A stretch of DNA of 36,942 bases from Candidatus Aminicenantota bacterium (GTDB lineage Bacteria; Acidobacteriota; Aminicenantia; UBA2199), in assembly GCA_024644125.1 (NCBI GenBank), contig JAHELQ010000004.1, positions 843 to 37,784 on the forward strand. Reading direction: 5' to 3'. The position numbers and the translations under genes are program-made. How positions within the stretch are numbered: position 1 is the first letter of the stretch; each line of letters starts with the position of its first letter. Of the stretch, positions 1 through 10,276 are shown in pieces. The notes below the pieces were generated by a model, which had not been told where the DNA came from, searched no databases, and saw nothing but the letters and a program-made list of their open reading frames with translations.

Positions 1-575
1 TGCGCCACTTTGTCTGCCCGCGGCATGCAGCCGTAGACATTCTTTAGGCCCAATGTCATCCAATCGTGCTCATGGGTTTTGCACTTGGCGAAAGTGATTC
101 TAAAATCCGCGTTTTTCCAACTGGCGCCGACTTTGTCTTTCCAGGATTTGATCCGGCCTTTTTTGTCCTTGTATTTGTACAGGTAAGTCAATGATTCCAG
201 TGTGAGATCACAGATCTCGTACCTGCCGTCAGGTTTGTAGCCGATCTTGTCCGCCACGAACGCGACATTGTGATTTTTCAGCATCCGGCCCACGTCGTTT
301 TGGGCTTCGCATACCTTGATATTGGTAAAACCCAGCGCGATGATATGGTCCACTAAATACTCAACCAATACTTTGTCTGTCACCAGCGGTTCGAACGCCG
401 CCGGATGGGTGTACACCATCATGTTGGGTTTGATAATGATGGAATAATCCGCCTTGCTCTTTTTTGACGTCTCAAACGCCCCCATCAGCGACTCGTCGAA
501 CCCCGAAAGTTCGATTGCCTGCTTGAACGCCGCGATTTTTTCTACGCCGCGTACGACTGCGACTCTATTCTCCAT
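1..575 (-). CDS. DUF362 domain-containing protein (partial, C-terminus beyond window edge)
   Basis: Minus-strand open frame from ATG at 575 with GGAGG upstream; translation MENRVAVVRGVEKIAAFKQAIELSGF...IIIKPNMMVYTHPAAFEPLVTDKVLVEYLVDHIIALGFTNIKVCEAQNDV...FAKCKTHEHDWMTLGLKNVYGCMPRADKVA resembles DUF362 proteins (KPNM, K.H....T.G.KN.yG.mp). Confidence 0.8.
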   Translation of the reverse strand, partial: MENRVAVVRGVEKIAAFKQAIELSGFDESLMGAFETSKKSKADYSIIIKPNMMVYTHPAAFEPLVTDKVLVEYLVDHIIALGFTNIKVCEAQNDVGRMLKNHNVAFVADKIGYKPDGRYEICDLTLESLTYLYKYKDKKGRIKSWKDKVGASWKNADFRITFAKCKTHEHDWMTLGLKNVYGCMPRADKVA

Positions 576-610
576 TTGATTACCTCCGATAAATTCTCGT
601 TTCAAAAAAG

Positions 611-1453
611 TTAGCGCAACCAGATAACGCTGTCGATAAACACATTAAGGACCCAATGCACCAGAATGATCGGCCAGATCGACCGGATCTTCAACGCCAC
701 GGCGGCCACAGCCACACCCCAAACCAGGGCTCCGATATATTCCGGTACCGGTTTGGTGACATGCCACATGGTATAGGCCAGCATCTGGATCAATACCGCG
801 TAGAGTCCAAATACCAGCGGTCCCTTCCAGCCTTTTACCCGGTCGATCACCTGGATATCCTTGATGCCGTAAAGGCCGAACAACAGATACCCTCTGAAGA
901 TGAATTCGATGATGATGAAGAAGACGAAATAGACCAATTCATAGACTACAAAACCACTCCAGGTGGTAATATTGCTCTTCCCGAACAACGGATATTCCGC
1001 CTGCATCGCCGCATCCTGGGAGCCGAAATAAAACAGGGGCAGCGCGATGAGCAGAGTGACGAAGAAAGCGATCACGCTCAATTTTATATTGGTTTTGCCT
1101 TTGGGCAAGCCGAGACCGTAATCGGATAATTTTTCCTTGAAGCGAAATTTGATGATCAGGCAGGGGATCACCACCAATAGGATGAATCCGATTATAAAGG
1201 ACAACAATTGCGCCCGCCAGACTACGCCGGGGAACAAGCGCTCAGCCAAATCGTCTCCAAATATCTTGTAAAAAACCTGGCAATCGCCTTTCATTCCCCA
1301 CAGGGTTAGTAAAATAAAAGAACTCCACAAAATAATGGCGGTTTTGTCTTTTAACCTGACAACCGTGTTTTTAATAATTTGAAAAATTGTAAACGCGTCG
1401 GGATCTGTATAATTCTCGACCTCCACGACTTTTTTTACTTTAGTGCCGCTCAT
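611..1453 (-). CDS. CPBP-family (CAAX/Rce1-like) intramembrane metalloprotease-like protein
   Basis: Multiple TM segments; IIEFIFRGYLL, YTMWH and LVHWVLN match the EExxxR / FxxxH / HxxxN motif set, imperfectly. Start moved from 1471 to ATG 1453 because GGAGG sits 9 nt upstream. Confidence 0.75.
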   Translation of the reverse strand: MSGTKVKKVVEVENYTDPDAFTIFQIIKNTVVRLKDKTAIILWSSFILLTLWGMKGDCQVFYKIFGDDLAERLFPGVVWRAQLLSFIIGFILLVVIPCLIIKFRFKEKLSDYGLGLPKGKTNIKLSVIAFFVTLLIALPLFYFGSQDAAMQAEYPLFGKSNITTWSGFVVYELVYFVFFIIIEFIFRGYLLFGLYGIKDIQVIDRVKGWKGPLVFGLYAVLIQMLAYTMWHVTKPVPEYIGALVWGVAVAAVALKIRSIWPIILVHWVLNVFIDSVIWLR

Positions 1454-1609
1454 CGCAGTGCACCTCCTCAAAACGCCATTGCGTAATATATCATAAAATT
1501 AAACATTCAAACAAAACCAGGATTTTTAACTAATAGTACATTTAAGAAAAAAAATCAATACGGTCATTCGACTTATTTGAAAATAGTCGCGACGAGAGCG
1601 GGCTAAAAA

Positions 1610-1637
1610 TTTACACATCTCGAAAATATGATATAAT
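1610..1637 (+). promoter_or_regulatory. Putative sigma70 promoter of purL (TTTACA-16-TATAAT, TGa extension)
   Basis: TTTACA 1610-1615, TATAAT 1632-1637, AAGGAAG SD before ATG 1667. Confidence 0.6.
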
Positions 1638-1666
1638 TTCGTTTAGTAAAAATGTAAGGAAGATAA

Positions 1667-4600
1667 ATGGAGAAAATCAGACGCGTTTATGTGTGCAAAA
1701 AAAAACGATTCGATATAGAAGCACGGCACCTACTCAAAGACCTGAAAGGGAACCTTGGAATCATTGGCCTGGAGAAGCTGCGAATCCTCCACCGGTATGA
1801 CATCGAAGGCTTGATAGACCCTGAATTCGAGGCAGCGCTTCCCACCGTATTCTCAGAGCCGCCGCTCGATGATGTCTATCTGGAGGATTTTGAATCAGCT
1901 CCTGGCGAACAGATCTTCGGGATAGAGTACCTGCCCGGTCAATATGATCAGAGGGCGGACTCGGCGGCCCAATGCCTCCAGATCATCAGCCAGACCCGCA
2001 AACCGGTTGTATCCGCCGCCCGTATCATCGCTGTCACCGGCGCAATTTCAGAGGAGGAGCTCCTCAGGATCAAGACATATCTCATCAATCCTGTGGACTC
2101 GCGCGAAGCCAATCTAGAGAAAAAATCAAGCCTGAGGCGGGATATCCCGCAACCGATGCCGGTATCGGTGATTGACGGCTTCACCGGCTTCGACGAGCGG
2201 CGTCTGGATGAATTGCGTCAAACTCTGGGACTGGCGATGAACATCCAGGATCTTACATTTTGCCGGAATTATTTCCGTGACCGCGAACGACGGAATCCCA
2301 CCATCACTGAGATCAAGATGTTGGACACTTATTGGTCCGATCATTGCCGCCATACTACATTTTTAACCACTATCGACCGGGTGGAATTTCAGAAGGGGAA
2401 GCTCTGCGAACCGATACAGAAAGCGTACGAACGTTATATGCACGCGCTGAAGCATATCGCGGGAAAAGATGATGCGGATAATTGCCTGATGAGCATCGCC
2501 ACCATGAGCATGAAAGAACTGCGCCAAAAAGGGAAGCTGGAGGATATGGAAAACTCCAGCGAAATTAACGCTTGCAGCATTGTTAGAGAAATTGAAGTGA
2601 ACGGTGAGAAAGAAGAGTGGCTCGTTATGTTCAAAAACGAAACCCACAACCACCCGACAGAAATCGAACCCTTCGGCGGCGCAGCCACCTGTCTTGGAGG
2701 GGCCATTCGCGACCCATTGTCGGGCCGGGCATATGTTTACCAGTCCATGCGCGTCACCGGCAGCGGCGATCCCCGTCAGAAAGTCGAGGATACCCTCCCC
2801 GGCAAACTCCCTCAACGGAAGATTACCACTGAAGCGGCCCATGGTTTTTGTTCATACGGCAACCAGATCGGCCTGGCCACCGGTTTTGTGAATGAGATCT
2901 ACCACCCGGGCTATATCGCCAAGCGGATGGAGGTGGGAGCCGTGATCGCGGCCGTCCCCCGCAAGCAGATTCTTCGTCAGGAACCTGTCCCCGGCGACGT
3001 GATTTTGTTGGTGGGCGGGCGCACCGGCCGGGACGGGATCGGAGGAGCTACCGGTTCTTCCAAAGAGCATACCGAAGAATCGCTAGAAACAGCCGGCGCA
3101 GAGGTTCAGAAAGGTAACGCCCCGGAAGAACGCAAACTGCAACGGCTTTTCCGTAAACCGGACGTCACCCGTTTGATAAAAAAGAGCAATGATTTTGGCG
3201 CCGGCGGCGTGTCGGTGGCTGTAGGTGAATTAGCCGACGGCCTCGAAGTCAATCTCGATGCGGTTCTTAAAAAATATGACGGATTGGACGGCACTGAATT
3301 GGCCCTATCGGAATCGCAGGAGCGAATGGCCGTGGTTCTTGATACAAAAGACGTTGACGCATTCATAAAAATGGCGGAGGAAGAAAATCTAGAAGCCACT
3401 CCTATCGCCGTGGTGACCGAAGAGCCCCGCCTCAAAATCTTCTGGCAAGGCCGGATCATCGTTGACATTGCAAGAGATTTCATTGATACCAACGGTATCC
3501 GTCAATCGACCATGGTTACAGTCGCAGCTCCAGTTATCGCTGAAAATTATTTTAGCCGCGTCAAACCGGAAATAGCGATAGAACTACCGGACATAAAAGC
3601 CGCATGGAAGGCGATGCTCGGATGCCTGGATATTTGCAGTCGGCGAGGCCTTGTCGAGCGTTTCGACAACAGCATCGGGCGAAGCACGGTCTTCTATCCG
3701 TTCGGCGGCATATACCGCGCCACTCCGACCGAATCCATGGCGGCAATCATACCTCTGTTGGACGGCCACACCCGCACCGCCAGCGTGATGAGCTATGGCT
3801 TCGATCCGGAAATCTCCAGTTGGAGCCCGTTTCACGGAGCGGTTTACGCTGTGGTGGAGTCGGTGAGTAAGATTGTGGCAGCCGGAGGAGACTGTCGCGA
3901 CATCCGCTGCTCGCTCCAGGAATATTTTGAAAAATTAGGCCGGAACAGCGAAAAATGGGGCAAACCGTTCAGCGCTCTACTTGGAGCCTATGTCGCTCTT
4001 TCGGAGTTTGAAATCGCCGCCATCGGCGGTAAAGACAGTATGTCAGGTTCGTTCAAAGATCTCAATGTCCCGCCAACCCTCATTTCGTTCGCCGTAAACT
4101 TGCTCGAGGTTACCGACGCCGTGTCGCCGGAATTCAAACAAACCGGCAGCTCAGTCGTCATTGTCCGGGCTCCCCGCGATGAACATTTTATGCCGCGATT
4201 CGACATACTAAAACAAAATTACTCCCGGATTCACCAATGGGTAAAACGGCGAAAGATTCTTGCCATGCACACAGTTCGCTCCGGTGGAATCGCCGAAACA
4301 ATCTCAAAAATGGCATTCGGCAACCGGATCGGCTTTTCCTTTGAAGAGAACTTCGATCTCTCGGAACTTTTTCTACCGGAGTATGGCTCGATTGTAGTTG
4401 AGCTGGCTCCCGGCTCATCCCCCCAGGAATTCCTGGACGGTATCACAGGCGACGTTATCGGGCGGACTGTCGCGGAACCGGCGATCGACATAATGGGTAC
4501 ACAAATTTCTCTTCTAGACGCGCAGGCCTCCTGGGAAGCGCCTCTAGAAAATGTGTTCCCAACCAGAACCGCCAATGCCGCCGATAATCCCTACCGTATT

Positions 4601-5443
4601 TCCTACAACGGGCGAAATAATCATAAACCCGCCGTAACCATCGCAAAGCCGCGGGTGATTGTCACGGCTTTTCCCGGAACCAACAGCGAATACGACACAG
4701 CCAGAGCGTTTCGCGATGCCGGAGGCGTCGTCGAGATTCCTGTCTTCCGCAATCTGAATTCCCATGATATCCAGCACTCGGTGTCGCACCTGGAATCTCT
4801 CATCCGTCAAAGCCAGATATTGGTCATTCCCGGCGGCTTCAGCGCCGGAGACGAGCCGGAAGGGTCCGGTAAATTTATCGCCACAGTGTTCCGCAATCCC
4901 GTTATCAAAGATGCGGTGATGGAGTTGCTCCAGGTCCGGGATGGTTTGATTCTCGGAATCTGCAATGGTTTTCAAGCTCTGGTCAAATTGGGACTGTTGC
5001 CCTACGGAGAGATTCGCCCTCAAGATTCCGATAGTCCGACACTAACCTTCAACACCATCGGCAGGCATGTGGCGACAATGGTTCGGACGCGGGTAACGTC
5101 TGCTTTGTCACCCTGGTTCTCAAGAGTCAATGTCGGCGACATTCACGCCATTCCGGTCTCCCATGGCGAAGGCCGCTTCATTTGTTCCCCTCGATGGATG
5201 GAGCATTTGATTCAAAACGGCCAGATTTCGACGCAATATGTAGACGAGATCGGAACGCCGTCAAATGATATCCTGCACAATCCCAACGGATCGCTGAATG
5301 CAGTGGAAGCCATCACCAGCCCCGACGGGCGTGTTCTGGGAAAGATGGGACATACGGAACGCAATGATGTCAATGTCGGCCGCAATATCCCCGGCAACAA
5401 AGACCAACAATTATTCAAAGCTGGTATTTCCTACTTTAAGTAA
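1667..5443 (+). CDS. purL: Phosphoribosylformylglycinamidine synthase, single-chain (synthetase + glutaminase)
   Basis: 1258 aa; TYWSDHCRHTTF, FKNETHNHPTEIEPFGGAATCLGGAIRDPLSGRAYVYQSMRVTGSGDP; C-terminal class I glutaminase with GICNGFQALVKLGLLP and VSHGEGRF. Confidence 0.96.
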   Translation: MEKIRRVYVCKKKRFDIEARHLLKDLKGNLGIIGLEKLRILHRYDIEGLIDPEFEAALPTVFSEPPLDDVYLEDFESAPGEQIFGIEYLPGQYDQRADSAAQCLQIISQTRKPVVSAARIIAVTGAISEEELLRIKTYLINPVDSREANLEKKSSLRRDIPQPMPVSVIDGFTGFDERRLDELRQTLGLAMNIQDLTFCRNYFRDRERRNPTITEIKMLDTYWSDHCRHTTFLTTIDRVEFQKGKLCEPIQKAYERYMHALKHIAGKDDADNCLMSIATMSMKELRQKGKLEDMENSSEINACSIVREIEVNGEKEEWLVMFKNETHNHPTEIEPFGGAATCLGGAIRDPLSGRAYVYQSMRVTGSGDPRQKVEDTLPGKLPQRKITTEAAHGFCSYGNQIGLATGFVNEIYHPGYIAKRMEVGAVIAAVPRKQILRQEPVPGDVILLVGGRTGRDGIGGATGSSKEHTEESLETAGAEVQKGNAPEERKLQRLFRKPDVTRLIKKSNDFGAGGVSVAVGELADGLEVNLDAVLKKYDGLDGTELALSESQERMAVVLDTKDVDAFIKMAEEENLEATPIAVVTEEPRLKIFWQGRIIVDIARDFIDTNGIRQSTMVTVAAPVIAENYFSRVKPEIAIELPDIKAAWKAMLGCLDICSRRGLVERFDNSIGRSTVFYPFGGIYRATPTESMAAIIPLLDGHTRTASVMSYGFDPEISSWSPFHGAVYAVVESVSKIVAAGGDCRDIRCSLQEYFEKLGRNSEKWGKPFSALLGAYVALSEFEIAAIGGKDSMSGSFKDLNVPPTLISFAVNLLEVTDAVSPEFKQTGSSVVIVRAPRDEHFMPRFDILKQNYSRIHQWVKRRKILAMHTVRSGGIAETISKMAFGNRIGFSFEENFDLSELFLPEYGSIVVELAPGSSPQEFLDGITGDVIGRTVAEPAIDIMGTQISLLDAQASWEAPLENVFPTRTANAADNPYRISYNGRNNHKPAVTIAKPRVIVTAFPGTNSEYDTARAFRDAGGVVEIPVFRNLNSHDIQHSVSHLESLIRQSQILVIPGGFSAGDEPEGSGKFIATVFRNPVIKDAVMELLQVRDGLILGICNGFQALVKLGLLPYGEIRPQDSDSPTLTFNTIGRHVATMVRTRVTSALSPWFSRVNVGDIHAIPVSHGEGRFICSPRWMEHLIQNGQISTQYVDEIGTPSNDILHNPNGSLNAVEAITSPDGRVLGKMGHTERNDVNVGRNIPGNKDQQLFKAGISYFK

Positions 5444-6739
5444 ATGGACAAGATTTTCCCACTAGCAGACAGGATTCGCCCGTTCGACATCACAGGATTC
5501 GAAGGGCAATCCCATCTTACCGGGCCTGCCAAAATCATTCATTCCTTCTTGAAAAACAAATCGCTGAATTCCCTTATTTTTTGGGGCCCTCCCGGAACGG
5601 GCAAAACAAGTCTCTCGCGCATACTCGTCAAAGAATTGGGCTATCCATCAATTGAATTTTCAGCCACGATTTCCAAAATCTCCGAAATCCGCGAAATAAT
5701 GTCGCGTTCGGTGGACATGAAAAAAATCGAAGGAAAACCATTGGTGGTGTTTGTCGATGAAATCCACCACTTCAACAAACACTCGCAAGACGCGTTCCTT
5801 CCGTTTATCGAGCGCGGTGACATCATTTTGATTGGCACCACAACCGAAAATCCTGCTTTTAAAATGAACAGGGCATTGTTGTCCAGGCTAAAAATACTTG
5901 AATTTTTCCCATTGGAGCGGGATCATCTAATTGGCATTCTGGAAAAAGCCATCGCTTTCATCGCCGCTGAAGCCGGGATCACCATACCGATTGACGAGGC
6001 GGTGACGAACATTTTACTCCATTATAGCGGCGGCGACGCCCGACGGTTGCTCAATCTTGTGGAAACCATCTACAACGTATGGGATAAACATTCCGCACTC
6101 GACGAGACACTCATCCAGGATGTTATCCAGAACAAGATTTCCGGTTATGACCGCGCCGGCGACGACCGCTACCAGATCATCTCGGCCTTCCATAAAAGTG
6201 TCCGCAACTCCGATCTCGATGCGTCCTTGTTCTGGCTGTACCGGATGCTGGAAGGGGGCGAGGATCCGCTCTATATACTGCGGAGAATGCTGCGAATCTC
6301 CGTCGAGGACATCGGCTTCGCCGATCCAGTTGCGATGAGAGTCTGCCTGGATGCAAAAGAGGCGTATGAATCGCTTGGTTCACCGGAAGGCGACTTGTTT
6401 TTGACTCAGGCGGCAATTTATCTGGCGTCGGCTCCAAAAAGTAATTCCCTGTATTTGGCTGATAAAAAATTGAAAAAAATCGCGGAAGCGTACAAGCACA
6501 TATCTGTCCCACTGCACATTATCAATCCGTCTGATTTTGTCGCAGCGGGAAAAGGCGCAGGGAAAAATTACCTGTATGCCCATGATTTCGAGGAGAAAAC
6601 AACCGCCATGAAAACAAAGCCGGAAGAAGTCGTCGAAGTGGATTTTTATCTTCCAAACCGAATGGGGTTCGAAAAAAAAATCAAGGCCAGGATCGATTAT
6701 TGGAAAAAAATTAAAAAAGATCTGGAGAAAAAAGGATAG
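5444..6739 (+). CDS. rarA: Replication-associated recombination protein A (AAA+ ATPase, RarA/MgsA family)
   Basis: Walker A GPPGTGKTSLSR, Walker B VVFVDEIHHFNKHSQDAFLPFIERGDIILIGTTTENPAF; start codon directly abuts the purL stop (TAAATG). Confidence 0.93.
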   Translation: MDKIFPLADRIRPFDITGFEGQSHLTGPAKIIHSFLKNKSLNSLIFWGPPGTGKTSLSRILVKELGYPSIEFSATISKISEIREIMSRSVDMKKIEGKPLVVFVDEIHHFNKHSQDAFLPFIERGDIILIGTTTENPAFKMNRALLSRLKILEFFPLERDHLIGILEKAIAFIAAEAGITIPIDEAVTNILLHYSGGDARRLLNLVETIYNVWDKHSALDETLIQDVIQNKISGYDRAGDDRYQIISAFHKSVRNSDLDASLFWLYRMLEGGEDPLYILRRMLRISVEDIGFADPVAMRVCLDAKEAYESLGSPEGDLFLTQAAIYLASAPKSNSLYLADKKLKKIAEAYKHISVPLHIINPSDFVAAGKGAGKNYLYAHDFEEKTTAMKTKPEEVVEVDFYLPNRMGFEKKIKARIDYWKKIKKDLEKKG

Positions 6740-6754
6740 CCTGAAGACGTTTGA

Positions 6755-7120
6755 TCATCCCCCACCCATATAGCCTTTCAGCATTCCCAACAATTCCTTG
6801 TAACGGATCGGTTTTGCTATATAACCGTCAAATCCGGCGGCGAGAATCCGCTCTTTATCTCCCTTCATCGCCAGAGCTGTCATTGCGATCACCTGTATAT
6901 CTTTCGTACCCTCGTCCCCTTTGAGAATCTTGACCGCTTCAAACCCATCGAGTCCCGGTAGTTGGAGATCCATCAATATACAACGGGGAAATATTTTTTT
7001 TGCCAATTTGACGCCGATATAGGCATCCGGCGCCTCAATCACATCGCAACCAGCCAGTTTGAGCAAATCAGCGGCAAATTTCATATTCGTCGGATTATCT
7101 TCAATAATCATTACTTTCAT
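6755..7120 (-). CDS. Single-domain response regulator (CheY/DivK-like)
   Basis: [20 protein letters not shown]...[20 protein letters not shown]...[29 protein letters not shown]: receiver-domain Asp, Thr and Lys all present. Confidence 0.93.
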   Translation of the reverse strand: MKVMIIEDNPTNMKFAADLLKLAGCDVIEAPDAYIGVKLAKKIFPRCILMDLQLPGLDGFEAVKILKGDEGTKDIQVIAMTALAMKGDKERILAAGFDGYIAKPIRYKELLGMLKGYMGGG

Positions 7121-8663
7121 GATAGTCCCCTTGTTCTATATCGTTGGGGTTTTCCCCATTTACTGCGGCGGTAGCCAATGTATCGCCGGATCTTCTGGAA
7201 CCAAAGCGGCGGTCATTGCTGGTTCTCCGCTCTACACGGTAAGGGATGCAAACGGTGAAACAACTACCCTTGTCAATTTCACTGGTTACGGAAATCGAAC
7301 CCCCATGCAACTCTGCCAGACGCTTGACCATAGTGAGGCCCAGGCCGGTTCCTTCGTATTTTCTCGTCGTTGAGGAATCCGCCTGCTGGAATGGTTGGAA
7401 CAGCTTTTTTAGATCTCCCTTTGAAATCCCGATTCCCGTATCGGTTATCGACAACTCTAGAAGATCTTCCGAAAAGTCTTCGTCATTCTGGTAAAAATCG
7501 GCTCCATCCTCCTGCCCAGTGAGGGTCTCCAGAGGCAAGCCGTGAACCCGGTAAGCGCTGATGGTTACGACGCCCCCGTCAGGAGTAAATTTTACGGCAT
7601 TGGACAATAGATTAAAAATGATTTGTTTAAATTTTCTGGTATCCACATACATATCACCCACATCATTCTCGATATCCAGTTTTAGATGGATACCGTGATT
7701 ATGGGCCTTTTCTTTGATAATCGAGAGACTGCTCTCCACAAGAATCGGAATATTCACCTTTTCCAGATCAAGATTCATTTTCCCCGCTTCGATTTTCGAG
7801 AGGTCCAAAATATCATTGATCAGCGATAATAAATGCTGACCGCTTCTAAAAATATCATTCACGTAATCGGTTTGTTTCGGGCTCAATACACCAATCAAGC
7901 CGTCTTTCAACACTTCCGAGAATCCAATAATCGCGTTGAGCGGAGTTCTGAGTTCATGGGACATATTGGCGAGAAAATCCGATTTCGCTTTATTGGCAAT
8001 TTCTATTTGCTCATTCCGTTGCGTCAACTCCTCCTGGACCTTTTTCTGTGAGGTGATATCGACAATAGACAAAAGAAATAATTTGTTCCCTTCGTGGTAC
8101 ACCTGCCGGGCGCTCATCAGAATGATACGAAAGCCGATTCCGGAAAAATTATTTTGCACTTCAAAATCGTCGAATGTCATATTGCCGGGACTCAACTCAT
8201 CCAACAATGCCCTCAACTCCGGAATGTCCCATTGCATATCGCCCAATTCATACAAATACCGCCCTTCGGTTTCTATTTTCGCCGCGAGAAAAGTCCGGTA
8301 ATAAGACATGTTGGCGGAAAGAACTCTCAATTCCGAATCGAGAACCATCAGCGGGTAGCGGACACTATCGACGATGGATTCGGAATACTTCCTCGCATCT
8401 TCGATCGCAGCGGCATACAACGTGATTCTGCCGATCACATCCTTGGAAAATTTATTGAATAAAAAGATAATGACAACAAGCAAAAAAGCGAGAATTGAAA
8501 TAATCGCAGCTACCGAAGGACTGGGAACATCGACAAGCGTGTCGTACATAGTTTTCAAAAGCAACATCAGTAATCCGTAAATAACGAATGTTACGATCGC
8601 TTTTAGTTTCCTGACCTCAATCTTGAACTGTCCCAACAACCGTGTATCACCGTCAGAGTTCAT
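7101..8663 (-). CDS. Membrane sensor histidine kinase (2 TM, PAS-like, HisKA, HATPase)
   Basis: [23 protein letters not shown] (H-box), [17 protein letters not shown] (N-box), ITDTGIGI (G1), [14 protein letters not shown] (G2). Start set at ATG 8663 (GGAG upstream); 20-nt overlap with the downstream receiver gene. Confidence 0.92.
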   Translation of the reverse strand: MNSDGDTRLLGQFKIEVRKLKAIVTFVIYGLLMLLLKTMYDTLVDVPSPSVAAIISILAFLLVVIIFLFNKFSKDVIGRITLYAAAIEDARKYSESIVDSVRYPLMVLDSELRVLSANMSYYRTFLAAKIETEGRYLYELGDMQWDIPELRALLDELSPGNMTFDDFEVQNNFSGIGFRIILMSARQVYHEGNKLFLLSIVDITSQKKVQEELTQRNEQIEIANKAKSDFLANMSHELRTPLNAIIGFSEVLKDGLIGVLSPKQTDYVNDIFRSGQHLLSLINDILDLSKIEAGKMNLDLEKVNIPILVESSLSIIKEKAHNHGIHLKLDIENDVGDMYVDTRKFKQIIFNLLSNAVKFTPDGGVVTISAYRVHGLPLETLTGQEDGADFYQNDEDFSEDLLELSITDTGIGISKGDLKKLFQPFQQADSSTTRKYEGTGLGLTMVKRLAELHGGSISVTSEIDKGSCFTVCIPYRVERRTSNDRRFGSRRSGDTLATAAVNGENPNDIEQGDYHESNDY

Positions 8664-8696
8664 GCCCGTTCTCCTTATTTTTACAAAAAACAAAAC

Positions 8697-10220
8697 TTAA
8701 CCTTTCCATCGTTCAAATACTTCTTCGAAATGTGAGGCTGTCTCGAGAAAAGCTTTAAACACCCTGGGATCGAAGTGATTTGGATTCACGCGCTCATTCC
8801 CCTCGCATAGGATTTTCACAGTGGTTTCATGATCATACGATGGCTTGTAGGGTCTCGACATTCTCAACACATCATAATGATCGGCAATCGTAAGGATCCG
8901 CGCCTCCACGGGGATCTTTTCACCGCTGATACCATAAGGGTAACCGGAGCCATCCCATTTTTCATGATGCGCCAATGCAATATTTTTGGCCATCTGCAAA
9001 CGTGGATGATTGCCTAAAATTTTAACTCCGAACAAGGGGTGATTCTTCACAAAATTCCATTCATCCCGGGTCAGGGGGCCGGGTTTTTTAATGATACCCG
9101 CGGGAATATAGATCATCCCGACATCGTGCATCTGGGCGGAGAGACGGATATTGTTGACAAAACTTTCCACCAACTTTAGTTTCCTGGAGATAATACTGCA
9201 ATATAGCCCAACCCGTTTGACATGATTGCCGCTCTCCTCGTCATTGGCCTCCGACGCTCTCACCAATGCTGAAACCAGATAGGCGAACGCGTTCTCCGTC
9301 TCTTTTACCTGATCTGCCAACGATTTCAAAAACAAACTTTGCATCACGATACTTTTCAGAACGGCGGCATCATACGAGGTAAGGTCATTCGAATAATTTA
9401 TGGCGAAAATACTGAACTCAGCGCTCAAATAACAGGTAAAATTTGCGAGTTTGATGGGAATTAACGATTCGACTTTTTTGACAAACGCCTGAAGTCCGAT
9501 CTTTTCGAGATCGCTCTCATTATAAAAAGCAATGGTTGATTCGCCATAGTCTGGCAACCTCAGCGCTTTTTGTACATCAGCCTCGATTGGAGTCCGGTAC
9601 AATTCCTCGAACGCCGATTCATATTGGAACCATTTCCAGCTTCTTTCTTCATCCACAAACCCGACAAGAACAATACGGGGCTTATCACTGGATTCGCCCG
9701 CCTGGCGAATGACTTGTTTGACGATATTGTCGATGGCGCTAATAAAATCGAAGTGAAGTGGATTGAAAGTTTTAATGGCCTCTTCCCCGGATGAGATCAA
9801 CTGGTTGAGGTTGGCATATCCCCTGTTCAGCCGGCTATTCAAATCCCTCATTTTCAGCAACATTTTTATCCGCGCGAGAACTTCATTTTTGTCGATCGGC
9901 TTCGAAATAAAATCTTCCGCTCCGGCTTCGATACCGCGAGTCCGGTGCTCCTTCGAGGCCAACGCGGTTATCATCACCACAGGGATATTGCGGTACTCTT
10001 CCCGTTCCTTGATCCATTGGCACACTTCAAATCCATTCATCCCCGGCATCATCACATCGAGCAATACCAGGTCAATCTCTTTTTCCTGAATAACTCCGAG
10101 CGCCTCTTGACCGCCCGGGACAGTCAACACATCATAACCCTGGGAAGTGAGGATGGTATCTAATAATTTTAAATTAACAGGCTCGTCATCTACACAAAGC
10201 AACCTTGGCTTACCCGGCAT
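8697..10220 (-). CDS. Response regulator with REC, middle GAF-like region and C-terminal HD-GYP domain (RpfG-like)
   Basis: REC: LLCVDDEPVNLKLLDTIL...DLVLLDVMMPGMNGFEVCQWI...VVMITALA...FISKPID; HD-GYP: QMHDVGMIYIPAGIIKKPGPLTRDEWNFVKNHPLFGVKIL...ALAHHEKWDGSGYPYG...ILTIADHYDVLRMSRPYK. AGGAGG SD. Confidence 0.93.
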   Translation of the reverse strand: MPGKPRLLCVDDEPVNLKLLDTILTSQGYDVLTVPGGQEALGVIQEKEIDLVLLDVMMPGMNGFEVCQWIKEREEYRNIPVVMITALASKEHRTRGIEAGAEDFISKPIDKNEVLARIKMLLKMRDLNSRLNRGYANLNQLISSGEEAIKTFNPLHFDFISAIDNIVKQVIRQAGESSDKPRIVLVGFVDEERSWKWFQYESAFEELYRTPIEADVQKALRLPDYGESTIAFYNESDLEKIGLQAFVKKVESLIPIKLANFTCYLSAEFSIFAINYSNDLTSYDAAVLKSIVMQSLFLKSLADQVKETENAFAYLVSALVRASEANDEESGNHVKRVGLYCSIISRKLKLVESFVNNIRLSAQMHDVGMIYIPAGIIKKPGPLTRDEWNFVKNHPLFGVKILGNHPRLQMAKNIALAHHEKWDGSGYPYGISGEKIPVEARILTIADHYDVLRMSRPYKPSYDHETTVKILCEGNERVNPNHFDPRVFKAFLETASHFEEVFERWKG

Positions 10221-10276
10221 TCGGAATCCTCCTTAAAAAAAGCTCGTAAAACAAGAATCAGGGTTTCCAGGAAATG

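Noticed and set aside
656-1129. 157-aa plus-strand ORF opposite the CPBP gene
   Set aside because: Low-complexity, no motif; the opposite strand has a supported membrane protein with SD.
1479-1506. dif-like AT-rich sequence (TTGCGTAATATATCATAAAATTAAAC)
   Set aside because: Only partial match to XerD-arm consensus, poor XerC arm; adjacent promoter DNA is a simpler explanation.
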